Of a stretch of 64,000 nt of DNA, positions 45,773 to 54,587 are shown one piece after another. Made by a program: the position numbers and the translations under genes. Under the pieces are notes generated by a model. That model searched no databases. It was not told the origin of the DNA and saw only the letters and a list, made by a program, of their open reading frames with translations. Source of the stretch: Pukyongia sp. (GTDB lineage: Bacteria; Bacteroidota; Bacteroidia; Flavobacteriales; Flavobacteriaceae); the NCBI GenBank assembly GCA_030148705.1, contig JASBSY010000018.1, positions 83,725-147,724 on the forward strand. Reading direction: 5' to 3'. How positions within the stretch are numbered: position 1 is the stretch's first letter; every line of letters begins with the position of its first letter.

Positions 45773-47227
45773 ATGGAGAAGATTCTGAATTATATCAATG
45801 GATCATACTGCGCCCCTTTATGCGGTGAGTGGCTCGATAACTACAACCCTTCCACCGGCAAGGTTTACGCTAAAATAGCGGCTTCCAATAGTGAAGACAT
45901 AGAGGCAGCATACCAGGCAGCCGCAAATGCCTTTCCGGCCTGGAGCAATACGACCATAGACGAACGAAGCAGGATTATGCTGAAGGTGGCTTCTCTTATA
46001 GAAAAGAATCTGGACAAATTGGCTGAAGCCGAATCGGAAGATAACGGAAAACCGCTAAGTCTGGCCAAAAGCGTGGACATTCCCCGGGCATCGGCAAATT
46101 TCAGGTTCTTCGGAAATGCCATAACACAGTTTGCCAGCGAAGCTCATGAAAGCGTTGGCCTGGATACGATGAATTTCACCCTCAGGCAGCCACTTGGCGT
46201 GGTTGGATGCATTTCTCCATGGAATCTTCCGCTGTATTTGTTTACCTGGAAAGTTGCGCCTGCCATAGCAGCAGGAAATACCGTTGTTGCCAAACCCAGC
46301 GAAGTTACTCCAAAGACGGCATATCTTCTGGGCGAGATCCTCACTGAAGCCGGATTGCCCAAAGGCGTTCTGAATATTGTCCATGGCCTCGGTCCGGAAG
46401 CCGGGCAGGCGATTGTTGGTCATCCGAAGATAAAGGCCATTTCTTTTACCGGGGGTACAAAAACCGGGGAACATATTGCCAGGACAGCTGCACCCATGTT
46501 TAAGAAATTATCGTTGGAACTGGGCGGTAAAAATCCCAATATCATCTTTGCCGATTGTGATTACGATAAGATGCTGGCTGTTACGGTTCGTTCTTCCTTT
46601 GCCAACCAAGGGCAAATTTGTCTTTGTGGGAGTCGAATTTTCGTGGAAGCCGGTATTTATGAAAAATTCAAAACCGATTTCGTTGAGCGTGTAAAAAAAC
46701 TCAAGGTTGGTTATCCCGGTGATGAAACAACTAGTATTGGAGCATTGGTTTCTAAGCCGCATATGGAGAAAGTTAGGTCGTATATCGATCTCGCCCGGCA
46801 AGATGGCGGAACGGTATTGTATGGTGGTGAGACTGTGAAAGTCACCGGATATGAGGACGGTTATTACCTGCAACCCACGATTATCGAAATTTCCGACAAT
46901 AGTTGTAGGGTAAACCAGGAAGAGATTTTTGGCCCGGTGGTTAGCATAATGTCCTTTAAATCTGAATCTGAAGTGATCACCATGGCCAACGACGTTAAAT
47001 ACGGGCTGTCGGCTACGGTTTGGACCGGTAATATCGACAGAACGATGCGCGTGTCCAAACAATTGGAATCGGGAATCGTATGGGTGAATACCTGGTTAAA
47101 CCGCGATCTGAGGACTCCTTTCGGGGGAATGAAAGACAGTGGCGTAGGCAGGGAAGGTGGTTTTGAGGCGCTTAAATTTTTTACTGAAACCAAGAATGTA
47201 TGCATAAAATACGCATCGGAGGAATAG
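45773..47227 (+). CDS. aldehyde dehydrogenase, probable 2-aminomuconate-6-semialdehyde dehydrogenase
   Basis: NAD-dependent oxidation of 2-aminomuconate semialdehyde to 2-aminomuconate is inferred. The 484-residue ALDH has the catalytic Cys283 (NQGQICLCGSRI), the ELGGKNPNI motif (about 250-258) and the NAD-binding FTGGTKTGEHI. The CLCGSR context is that of the AMSDH/HMSDH group. Between the RidA and SDR genes. Confidence 0.9.
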   Translation: MEKILNYINGSYCAPLCGEWLDNYNPSTGKVYAKIAASNSEDIEAAYQAAANAFPAWSNTTIDERSRIMLKVASLIEKNLDKLAEAESEDNGKPLSLAKSVDIPRASANFRFFGNAITQFASEAHESVGLDTMNFTLRQPLGVVGCISPWNLPLYLFTWKVAPAIAAGNTVVAKPSEVTPKTAYLLGEILTEAGLPKGVLNIVHGLGPEAGQAIVGHPKIKAISFTGGTKTGEHIARTAAPMFKKLSLELGGKNPNIIFADCDYDKMLAVTVRSSFANQGQICLCGSRIFVEAGIYEKFKTDFVERVKKLKVGYPGDETTSIGALVSKPHMEKVRSYIDLARQDGGTVLYGGETVKVTGYEDGYYLQPTIIEISDNSCRVNQEEIFGPVVSIMSFKSESEVITMANDVKYGLSATVWTGNIDRTMRVSKQLESGIVWVNTWLNRDLRTPFGGMKDSGVGREGGFEALKFFTETKNVCIKYASEE

Positions 47228-47285
47228 CAAATGAAGTGCGACCGGAAATGATGAATCGCATTTTATCGAACGTGAAACAGAAGAT

Positions 47286-48071
47286 ATGAATTTAGATTTA
47301 ACGAATAAAAACGCAATGGTCTGTGGCAGTACTGCAGGCATAGGAAAAGCAACCGCCAAACAATTAGCGGCCCTGGGAGCTACCGTAACCCTGGTAGCCA
47401 GAAATGAAGCCAAATTGAAGGAGACACTTATCGAACTACCTTTCGAGCAGGGACAAAAACACAATTACTTTGTGGCCGATTTTACCAATCCCGACGATGT
47501 TAAGGAGAAGGCCGAGATAGCGGCCCACAACAAGATCTTCCATATCCTGGTAAACAATACCGGCGGCCCGAAAGGGGGGCCGATCTTCGAGGCCAGGCCT
47601 GAAGAATTCACAAAAGCCTTTTCCCAGCACCTTATTTGCAACCAGATACTGGTGCAAACGCTTGTCCCCGGCATGAAAAAGGCAGATTATGGTCGGATTA
47701 TAAATATCATTTCAACCTCTGTGAAGCAGCCTATCGACGGCCTGGGGGTAAGTAATACTATTAGAGGAGCCGTGGCCAACTGGAGCAAAACCCTTGCAAA
47801 CGAACTCGGACCGTTTGGCATTACCGTGAACAACGTTTTACCGGGATTTACCGCAACAGATCGCCTGGATGATATAGTGTCTAACGCCTCTAAACGGATG
47901 AAAAAATCTGAGGCAGATGCCACCAGCTTTATGAAGAACCTGGTTCCTTCCCGAAGATTTGCGCAGCCCGGGGAAATCGCCAATGCTGTGGCTTTTCTCG
48001 CTTCGGAAGCAGCCAGTTATATCAATGGAATTAATCTTCCCGTGGACGGCGGAAGGACAAAATCTTTGTAA
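47286..48071 (+). CDS. atypical short-chain dehydrogenase/reductase in the kynurenine operon
   Basis: A 261-residue Rossmann protein with the NAD(P) motif GSTAGIG (14-20) and NNTGG (90-94). The expected catalytic YxxxK is replaced by SNTIR (156-160), so Tyr is Ser and Lys is Arg; the upstream Ser143/Ser145 is kept. Such SxxxR proteins form a known group of atypical SDRs without firm functions. It lies 58 bp after the dehydrogenase and 72 bp before the decarboxylase gene. Confidence 0.88.
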   Translation: MNLDLTNKNAMVCGSTAGIGKATAKQLAALGATVTLVARNEAKLKETLIELPFEQGQKHNYFVADFTNPDDVKEKAEIAAHNKIFHILVNNTGGPKGGPIFEARPEEFTKAFSQHLICNQILVQTLVPGMKKADYGRIINIISTSVKQPIDGLGVSNTIRGAVANWSKTLANELGPFGITVNNVLPGFTATDRLDDIVSNASKRMKKSEADATSFMKNLVPSRRFAQPGEIANAVAFLASEAASYINGINLPVDGGRTKSL

Positions 48072-48143
48072 ATTTACAGTGGTATGCATAATATCACCCT
48101 AACTTGTACGCTATCCTTCAACCGTACTCAGAACAGTAATTGA

Positions 48144-49226
48144 ATGGAAAAAAAATTAAGGATCAACGGACATTCCCACCTCCTTCCCTATCCGGAGGAA
48201 ATTCCCCAGTTCATGAAAGACAAGGGAATCTTCTGGGTGGATAAGGACAGGAAATTCATGCTTCAGAAAAACTGGAGCAGACCTGTAACCGACTCGAGCT
48301 TTTTCCTTCATGAGAAACTGGAATGGATGGAACGATTTAAAATCGATCACGCAGTGGTTTTAAATCTTAGTCAGTTGTACGGAAACGGACTTCGGGTTGA
48401 AGAGATGAAACAGGCCCTGCGCTTCCAGAATGATTTCAATGCCAAGGTGCAACACGAGCATCCTTCAAAATTCACCTGTGGTTTTGTGGTTCATCCCGGA
48501 TTTGTTCGCGGTGCCCTGTGGGAGATTGAGCGTTGTGTAGAAGAGCTGGGAATGCAGTTACTCTGTCTACCCACACATTACATGGACACTATTGGAACCT
48601 GGCGCTGTATTTTCGATGAAGAAAATGAACCGATATTCGAACTGGCTTCAAAGTACAACCTGGCCGTTGAAATTCATCCATACGACGGTGAAAAATTTAT
48701 ATTGTTGGAAAACACCTCCTGGCGTTTCCACCTTATTTGGATGCTCGCCCAATGTGCCGATGCATATCACTTCCTGACGCTGAACGGGTATGCCGACAAA
48801 TTCCCCAATATGAGGACTTGTTTTGCCCATGGCGGACAACTTGCCCAGATCAACCTGGGAAGGAGAATCCAGGGCTTCGACGGGCGGCCGGATCTGTTTG
48901 AAGGCAAGGTTCACCCGCGAAAATCTGTGGGACACCCCAATATCTTCTTCGACACTTTGGTCCACGATACCGGGTCGCTCGAATTACTTGTAAAAAACCA
49001 GGGAGTACCACAGGTGCTAATGGGTCTGGATGATCCATATCCGCTCGGGGAGATGGAAAGCACTCAGCAATCGTCCTACCCGGGGAAAATTCTCGACCTC
49101 GCCATGGAGCGCAAGATTTTGTCTCCTGAGGATTGTGACGATATCTGGAGTAAAAACGTAATCCAGTGGTTGTGCGGGGATGACACGGCGGCCAAAGAAA
49201 AATTACTGAAACGAATTTTATCCTGA
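48144..49226 (+). CDS. 2-amino-3-carboxymuconate-6-semialdehyde decarboxylase
   Basis: Amidohydrolase-fold zinc enzyme that removes CO2 from ACMS, steering it to degradation instead of quinolinate/NAD. The 360-residue protein shows His10 and His12 (NGHSHLLP), a central EIHPYD (His about 177), AHGGQ (about 231-235) and LDDPYPLG (about 298-305), i.e. the full ACMSD metal set. Stop is 2 bp from the O-methyltransferase start. Confidence 0.93.
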   Translation: MEKKLRINGHSHLLPYPEEIPQFMKDKGIFWVDKDRKFMLQKNWSRPVTDSSFFLHEKLEWMERFKIDHAVVLNLSQLYGNGLRVEEMKQALRFQNDFNAKVQHEHPSKFTCGFVVHPGFVRGALWEIERCVEELGMQLLCLPTHYMDTIGTWRCIFDEENEPIFELASKYNLAVEIHPYDGEKFILLENTSWRFHLIWMLAQCADAYHFLTLNGYADKFPNMRTCFAHGGQLAQINLGRRIQGFDGRPDLFEGKVHPRKSVGHPNIFFDTLVHDTGSLELLVKNQGVPQVLMGLDDPYPLGEMESTQQSSYPGKILDLAMERKILSPEDCDDIWSKNVIQWLCGDDTAAKEKLLKRILS

Positions 49227-49228
49227 TA

Positions 49229-49870
49229 ATGAATTTCCTGCCCGAAAAAATTGAAAAATACGTCGAGTCTCATTCACAACCCGAGCCCGAATTATTAAAG
49301 GAATTAAACCGGGAAACCTGGCAGAAGGTACTCGCCCCCCGAATGTTAAGCGGACATCTTCAAGGACGCATCTTAAGTATGTTATCACACCTTATCGCGC
49401 CTAAGAATGTCCTCGAGATCGGGACCTATACAGGCTATTCTGCCTTGTGTCTTGCCGAGGGACTTCAGGCCGATGGTGCCATTCATACCATCGATAACAA
49501 CGAGGAATTGTATGAAATTCAGCGGAAGTATTTCGATAAATCCGATTATGGCAATCAGATCTTCCAGCACACCGGCGATGCGGCCGAGATCATTCCCGAG
49601 TTAAAAATGACCTTCGACCTGGTTTTTATCGATGCCGACAAAAAGAACTACCCCAGGTACTTCGAATTAATTATGCCGGCCCTGCGCAGGGGCTCAGTTA
49701 TCCTGAGCGACAATGTGCTATGGAGTGGTAAAGTAATCGAAAAAATTCAGGAAGACGACCTCGACACCAAGGCGTTGCTTGAGTACAATAAATTGTTGAA
49801 TACCGACCCCAGACTGGAAACCGTAATCTTACCCGTTAGGGATGGTCTCACCATCAGCAGGGTTCGCTAA
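49229..49870 (+). CDS. O-methyltransferase, catechol type
   Basis: A 213-residue metal-dependent SAM O-methyltransferase of the COMT/CCoAOMT family. Motif I is LEIGTYTGYSALCLAEG (about 57-73); the metal-binding region reads FIDADKKNYP (about 132-141) and LSDNVLWSGKV (about 158-168). It starts 2 bp after the ACMSD gene and is probably part of the same transcript, which makes an o-aminophenol or catechol-like kynurenine intermediate a plausible acceptor. The 3' end overlaps the convergent PAP2 gene by 42 bp. Confidence 0.9.
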   Translation: MNFLPEKIEKYVESHSQPEPELLKELNRETWQKVLAPRMLSGHLQGRILSMLSHLIAPKNVLEIGTYTGYSALCLAEGLQADGAIHTIDNNEELYEIQRKYFDKSDYGNQIFQHTGDAAEIIPELKMTFDLVFIDADKKNYPRYFELIMPALRRGSVILSDNVLWSGKVIEKIQEDDLDTKALLEYNKLLNTDPRLETVILPVRDGLTISRVR

Positions 49871-50431
49871 ATCCGGAAACAGCCTGTTGAGCAGCCATAC
49901 CATAAGTTTATAAAGCAGGACGGCGATAATCGTTCCCACCCCGGCTCCAACAGCAATGTCGCTGGGATAATGCACCCCCACATAGATCCTGCTCATAACA
50001 AAGATCAGGGGCCAGATATAAGCCAGGTAAATCCATTTGGAGTAATCTCGTAGAGCGAGTACCACGAAGGTGGTTACCGCGAAACTGGTAGAGGCATGTC
50101 CAGAGAAAAAGCTAAAATTGGTGGGTTTTTGTAAGATTCTGATCAGTTCGGCCAGTTCACCGGCATTATTGGGCCGAAGCCTGGCTACATAATCCTTGGT
50201 AAGGTCGGTTAGGAACAAGGTAAGCGCAAAAGCCACCAGAAGTATAATAAAGACGATTGGCCCCCGCTTCCATTTGTACTTATAGAAGATCAAAAAAATA
50301 AACAAGAGGAAGAGCGGAGTCCAACTGCTGATCTGGGTTACGTAAATCCAAAAGGCATCCGCTTGTTCGATACCCAAACCATTGAGCCAAACAAAAAGTT
50401 CTCGATCCCAATCTTTTAACGTCTGAAGCAT
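49829..50431 (-). CDS. PAP2-family membrane phosphatase
   Basis: A 200-residue, six-helix membrane protein with the lipid phosphatase signature: KDYVARLRP (C1, about 73-81), FFSGHAS (C2, about 103-109) and SRIYVGVHYPSD (C3, about 145-156). It probably dephosphorylates undecaprenyl diphosphate or another lipid phosphate at the periplasmic face. The ATG abuts the tatA stop, so the two are one transcript. Confidence 0.9.
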   Translation of the reverse strand: MLQTLKDWDRELFVWLNGLGIEQADAFWIYVTQISSWTPLFLLFIFLIFYKYKWKRGPIVFIILLVAFALTLFLTDLTKDYVARLRPNNAGELAELIRILQKPTNFSFFSGHASTSFAVTTFVVLALRDYSKWIYLAYIWPLIFVMSRIYVGVHYPSDIAVGAGVGTIIAVLLYKLMVWLLNRLFPDLANPADGETIPNG

Positions 50432-50722
50432 TTAGAATTTACGTTTAACCGGCCCGGTGATCTCTTTTACATCCTCTTTTACTTTGTCGATCTCCTTTCG
50501 AACGTCTTTGGTGATATCCACATCAAGGCCCTGTTTCTCTGCGCTTTTCGTAATTTCGGATTTTATGTCGTTGGTAGCATCCTTGATCTGTCGCATCCCT
50601 TTACCAAGACCCCTGGCAATTTCCGGGACTTTATCGGCACCAAACACCATAAGCACGATAAACAGGATAAACGCTATCTCCGCACCGCTAATAAAAACAG
50701 GAAGTACTATCAACGTATTCAT
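50432..50722 (-). CDS. tatA: twin-arginine translocase subunit TatA/E
   Basis: Forms the pore of the Tat pathway. The 96-residue protein has one membrane helix (about 8-24), the FGADKVPEIARGLGKGM hinge and amphipathic helix, and a charged tail. The ATG at 50722 is chosen since the helix then starts at residue 3; the upstream open frame overlaps the promoter box. No tatC is in the window. Confidence 0.92.
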   Translation of the reverse strand: MNTLIVLPVFISGAEIAFILFIVLMVFGADKVPEIARGLGKGMRQIKDATNDIKSEITKSAEKQGLDVDITKDVRKEIDKVKEDVKEITGPVKRKF

Positions 50723-50726
50723 ACTG

Positions 50727-50734
50727 CAAATATA
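50727..50734 (-). promoter_or_regulatory. -7 promoter box TATATTTG for tatA-PAP2, 4 nt from ATG
   Basis: Exact TAnnTTTG match on the minus strand, followed by CAGT and ATG, the same 4-nt arrangement as pyrE. Confidence 0.5.
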
Positions 50735-50778
50735 CCTAAGATATTCTGAATTGTAAATGAGTTGATTTGAAATAAAAA

Positions 50779-50802
50779 AGCCCCGTTTTTTCAAACGGGG
50801 CT
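50779..50802 (-). terminator. intrinsic terminator of the M1 peptidase gene
   Basis: A 10-bp perfect stem (AGCCCCGTTT and complement) around a 4-nt loop; on the minus strand it is followed by a run of T. It ends the transcript of 50818-53124. Confidence 0.9.
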
Positions 50803-50817
50803 GGTGTTAATCAGGGA

Positions 50818-53124
50818 TTATTGTCCCTTCACTTTATTTTTAAAAGCATCGAACTCTCCCAGCTTTTTCCGTGCGGGCCAGCTGTTGTTAGAGGTATCGA
50901 TATCTGCGGTTTCTTCATCCGGGTCTACAACGATCTTTGTGATCTCTTTTTCACTGGCGATCACCCTGCCTACCGTTTCATCATTCTTTCTCCATATCTG
51001 GGCAGGATAGGTTACGCGTTCGCTGCTACCGTCGCTGTATGTGTATTCGGCTATGATAGGCATCGGGATACCTCCCGGTTTTTCGAAAGTAACTTCATAG
51101 AAATATTTCGGATTCTTTAAGCCGGCACGTTGGTCGGCCGGTATATTCTCCAATATATACTCCTGAAGCGTACTCACATCATTAAGCGATGCAGTTCGCA
51201 TACTCTCTTCGAAGTCTTCGCTGCCTTCTTCTATCATATACACAAGCGGTGGCAAGTCGCCCTCATTGATCCCGCGTGCAGCGATCATCTCTCGAACCTC
51301 CTTGGTCATTTTCGAACTTACATAGAATTTCTTAACCTCCTTAACACCAATATCGGTATAGTCGGTGGTGTAAAACCATGATCTCCAGAACCAGTCCAGG
51401 TCTACAGCCGAAGCATCCTCCATTGTACGGAAGAAATCTTCGGGGGTTGGGTGTTTGAACATCCAGCGCTGTGCATAGGTCTTGAAGGCATAGTCGAATA
51501 ACTCCCGGCCCATGATAGTCTCACGAAGTATATTCAAGCCGGTTGCAGGTTTGGAATAGGCATTGGCGCCAAAATTATGTGTATTTAAGCCTTTGGTCAT
51601 GATAGGTTCCAGATAATCCTGATCGCCGGCCATATAATCGACAATGTTCTTTGCCGGGCCCCTTCGTGAAGGATAGCTCTGGTTTGGTGCAATGGCTTCC
51701 GGATAGGTCTCCCCAAAATCCTGTTCAGCGACATATTGTACGAAGGTATTCAATCCTTCATCCATCCAGGTCCATTGACGCTCGTCACTGTTAACGATCA
51801 TTGGGAAATAGTTATGACCCACTTCGTGAATAATAACACTAATCATCCCGTATTTGGTTCTTTCACTGTAATTTCCGTCTTTATCCGGCCGACCGTAATT
51901 CCAGCAGATCATAGGATATTCCATTCCCTGGTTTTTGGCATGAACCGAAATGGCCTTGTGATACGGATAATCGAAAGTCATTCGAGAATACGATTTCAGT
52001 GTACTGGCCACGGCCCTGGTAGACCACTGTTCCCAAAGCGGATTCCCTTCTGGAGGATATACAGATACAGCCATTACGTCTTTGTTTCCAATCTTAACAG
52101 CCATCATATCCCAGATATATCGTCTTGAGGTAGCGAATCCGTAATCGCGAACATTCTCGGCTCTGAATTTCCAGGTCTTTGTATTGGTGGCAAATCCTTT
52201 TGAAGCAGCTTCGGCTTCTTGCTGTGTAACTATCACAACCGGCTTATCGTACGTTTTTTTAGCCTGCTCGTAACGATCCATCATCGTTTTCGTAAATACT
52301 TCCTTTCTGTTAAGGAGTACCCCGGTGGCATCGAGGGTATGGTCGGCTGGAACCGTTATATTCACTTCGAAATTTCCAAAAGGAAGTGCAAATTCATCAC
52401 GGCCCCAGAATTGGCTGTTCTGCCATCCTTCAACATCATTGTAAACTGCCATCCTCGGATAGAACTGAGCGATCACATAGCCGCGATTGCCATCCTCGAA
52501 GGTTTCGTATCCGCTGCGAGCACGGTCTATGGTATGATCCGGGATATTGTACCACCATTTGATAGAAAAGGTGAATTTCTCTCCGGGCTTCAGGTCTTTC
52601 GGCATTTCCACACGCATCATCGTCTGGTTGATAATGTAAGGCAGGTTACCGCCCTTGCTGTCCTTTACCTCCTGTATGTTAAAACCTCCGTCGAAAGGTG
52701 CTCCCATGTATTGGCCCACAAAACTACTTGCGCGATCTGCCTGAACAGCACCACTAGGCTCGATAAGTGGAGACGGAGAGTCCTTGGCCCGAACATTCTG
52801 GTCGAGTTGTACCCAAAGGTATTCGAGTACATCAGGGGAATTGTTTGAATAGGTGATAGTCTCATTTCCGTATAACCTGGCGTTCTTATCATCCAGAATA
52901 ATATCCATGACATAATCTGCCTGTTGCTGATAATACTGTGGACCCGGAGCACCGCTGGCTGTTCGGAATACATTGGGAGTTGAAAACTCCTCGTATAGTT
53001 GTTTAAAGCGGTTATTGTTGTAGTGACCGGGTTTGCGCTCCTCAGCGGTATTCTCTTCCTGGGCAAAGATTGTTCCTGCTGATAGAATTACCAACACCAG
53101 GGTTAAGTATTTAAATAAATTCAT
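50818..53124 (-). CDS. M1-family aminopeptidase, exported
   Basis: A 768-residue zinc metallopeptidase with a signal peptide (about 1-21). The gluzincin site HEVGHNYFP is followed 18 residues later by the third ligand in WMDEGLNTF (about 443-473). The usual GxMEN motif appears as QGMEYP (about 404-409). The N-terminal domain is a beta sandwich as in M1 enzymes; the C-terminal part is less typical. It probably degrades peptides in the periplasm. Confidence 0.9.
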   Translation of the reverse strand: MNLFKYLTLVLVILSAGTIFAQEENTAEERKPGHYNNNRFKQLYEEFSTPNVFRTASGAPGPQYYQQQADYVMDIILDDKNARLYGNETITYSNNSPDVLEYLWVQLDQNVRAKDSPSPLIEPSGAVQADRASSFVGQYMGAPFDGGFNIQEVKDSKGGNLPYIINQTMMRVEMPKDLKPGEKFTFSIKWWYNIPDHTIDRARSGYETFEDGNRGYVIAQFYPRMAVYNDVEGWQNSQFWGRDEFALPFGNFEVNITVPADHTLDATGVLLNRKEVFTKTMMDRYEQAKKTYDKPVVIVTQQEAEAASKGFATNTKTWKFRAENVRDYGFATSRRYIWDMMAVKIGNKDVMAVSVYPPEGNPLWEQWSTRAVASTLKSYSRMTFDYPYHKAISVHAKNQGMEYPMICWNYGRPDKDGNYSERTKYGMISVIIHEVGHNYFPMIVNSDERQWTWMDEGLNTFVQYVAEQDFGETYPEAIAPNQSYPSRRGPAKNIVDYMAGDQDYLEPIMTKGLNTHNFGANAYSKPATGLNILRETIMGRELFDYAFKTYAQRWMFKHPTPEDFFRTMEDASAVDLDWFWRSWFYTTDYTDIGVKEVKKFYVSSKMTKEVREMIAARGINEGDLPPLVYMIEEGSEDFEESMRTASLNDVSTLQEYILENIPADQRAGLKNPKYFYEVTFEKPGGIPMPIIAEYTYSDGSSERVTYPAQIWRKNDETVGRVIASEKEITKIVVDPDEETADIDTSNNSWPARKKLGEFDAFKNKVKGQ

Positions 53125-53187
53125 TGTATTCTCGGGTTTTAAATAATCGGATAAAAATAAGTTTTATACTGCTGTCTCAAGGGCAGA

Positions 53188-53703
53188 TTAATTGAAGTTT
53201 AACATTCCTTTAGGATTTTCCTTCTCCAGTATCATGCTTCTGCGTGTATCGCTTTTGAAGTGAATGATATTCTGTTGTTCTTCGAAGAGTTCTGTGAGCC
53301 ACTCATTATTCACTTCGAGGGTTTTCACTTCTTTCACTCCGGTCACCTCCATATAGATCTTAAGCACGTCTGTTTCATACTCATGCCCGATAAAGTCTAT
53401 GCTAACTTGCTTGCCGTTTACCCAAATATCGAATTTCTGATCGATATAGGTTCTGAGGAAATCAATATCACGCTGGCTTTCCTTTTTGGTGGCAAGACTG
53501 ATGGAAGGGTCGTATCGCTGCTGAAGCACGTCTTCGATATCATCTATAAATATTTTTGATATAATCTGTATGGCCTGTTTCTCCTTAACATACTCCATTT
53601 TCGTTATGCTGACGTAGAATTTGTGATCGGCAAAGGAAGTAAGTAACGGCAATATGAGAAGAATCAAGCAGATTCTGAAGAATTTCATATAATTAAATTT
53701 CAA
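53188..53703 (-). CDS. DUF6702 exported protein
   Basis: A 171-residue protein with a signal peptide ending near SFADHKFYVS. The sequence HKFYVSITKMEY, then IFIDDIEDVLQQRY, matches DUF6702, which in Bacteroidota is commonly beside an M1 peptidase gene, as here. Two starts are possible, 53703 or 53688; the latter gives a more standard signal peptide (MKFFRICLILLILPLL). Function unknown. Confidence 0.8.
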   Translation of the reverse strand: MKFNYMKFFRICLILLILPLLTSFADHKFYVSITKMEYVKEKQAIQIISKIFIDDIEDVLQQRYDPSISLATKKESQRDIDFLRTYIDQKFDIWVNGKQVSIDFIGHEYETDVLKIYMEVTGVKEVKTLEVNNEWLTELFEEQQNIIHFKSDTRRSMILEKENPKGMLNFN

Positions 53704-53742
53704 AGTTTATTTGACGAATTTTTATTTCGGACGTTACAAAAA

Positions 53743-54516
53743 TCATTCCTTTTCCAATTCTATGCGTTGTACATAGACTTTTGCCCTGTCTTCAATGATC
53801 TCCAAAACGACTCCATAGTCTTCAGAATAAAATCTGGACTGTATATCACTGGTCTCTATACAAAACAGAAAAAAGTCATACAGTTTATTCTCCGGAAGCC
53901 CGAAGGACCTGTGTAAAAATTCGGCCGAATAAAAGTCTAACATCCCGGCGACCGCAATGTTCTGTGCATCCCACTTTCGCTGTATCCGGAGCTTCTTGTA
54001 GTAGCCGCTTAAATGATTGTACAATCCTTCCAGATTAACCGATAGCGGAGTGATCACTCCGCCTATTAAGGGGGGTATCTTTTCTTCGGGCTTTCCTTTA
54101 AAGCCCGGCAATCCCACATCGTCGAAATCAATTTTATCCTTAACGGGTATCTTTTCGATATCCGTTTTCAGATTTCCGCTGAGATCTGGACCCAAAACCA
54201 CCTCGTCCAATTCATTTACGAGCTCTGTAAGCGTGACAATTAACAGCCCCTTCTCGAATATTTCGGGATGCACAATCTCTCTTTGGGGGCTGTAATGTAC
54301 CGAAGAAAAAATAAGGGTATCATTTTGCCGTACCGTAATTGCAAAATTACCATACGGATCGGTAACCGAATTATAACGGGAAGAGGTATTGAGTATATGA
54401 ATACCTTCCACATCTTTTTCGTTAGTGATCTTGCCCTGCAACAGGATCCGATCCTGTGCCTCTATCCCTGTAGCCCAGAAACATAAAATAAGAAAAAGAA
54501 AAAGTCGTGCCTTCAC
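53743..54516 (-). CDS. carboxypeptidase-regulatory-like domain protein
   Basis: A 257-residue exported protein. A signal peptide (about 1-20) precedes a CarboxypepD_reg-like beta domain (about 25-105: LQGKITNEKDVEGIHIL to LIVTLTELVNELDEVVL), as in the N termini of TonB-dependent receptors, but no barrel or plug follows. The C-terminal half is unassigned. It is in the same direction as DUF6702 and the M1 gene. Envelope location inferred. Confidence 0.82.
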   Translation of the reverse strand: MKARLFLFLILCFWATGIEAQDRILLQGKITNEKDVEGIHILNTSSRYNSVTDPYGNFAITVRQNDTLIFSSVHYSPQREIVHPEIFEKGLLIVTLTELVNELDEVVLGPDLSGNLKTDIEKIPVKDKIDFDDVGLPGFKGKPEEKIPPLIGGVITPLSVNLEGLYNHLSGYYKKLRIQRKWDAQNIAVAGMLDFYSAEFLHRSFGLPENKLYDFFLFCIETSDIQSRFYSEDYGVVLEIIEDRAKVYVQRIELEKE

Positions 54517-54587
54517 CTCCGCAAATTATCTAGAGTTGTTGTGATAATCATCCTAGTCTTTGTTAAATTTATAACATAATTAATTGT

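Noticed and set aside
48072..48143. Remnant of a 3-hydroxyanthranilate dioxygenase gene between SDR and ACMSD
   Set aside because: The 72 bp contain no cupin-like peptide in any frame.
52219..52848. 209-codon plus-strand open frame inside the M1 peptidase gene
   Set aside because: Antisense to a conserved metallopeptidase with intact zinc site; no domain and no promoter box.
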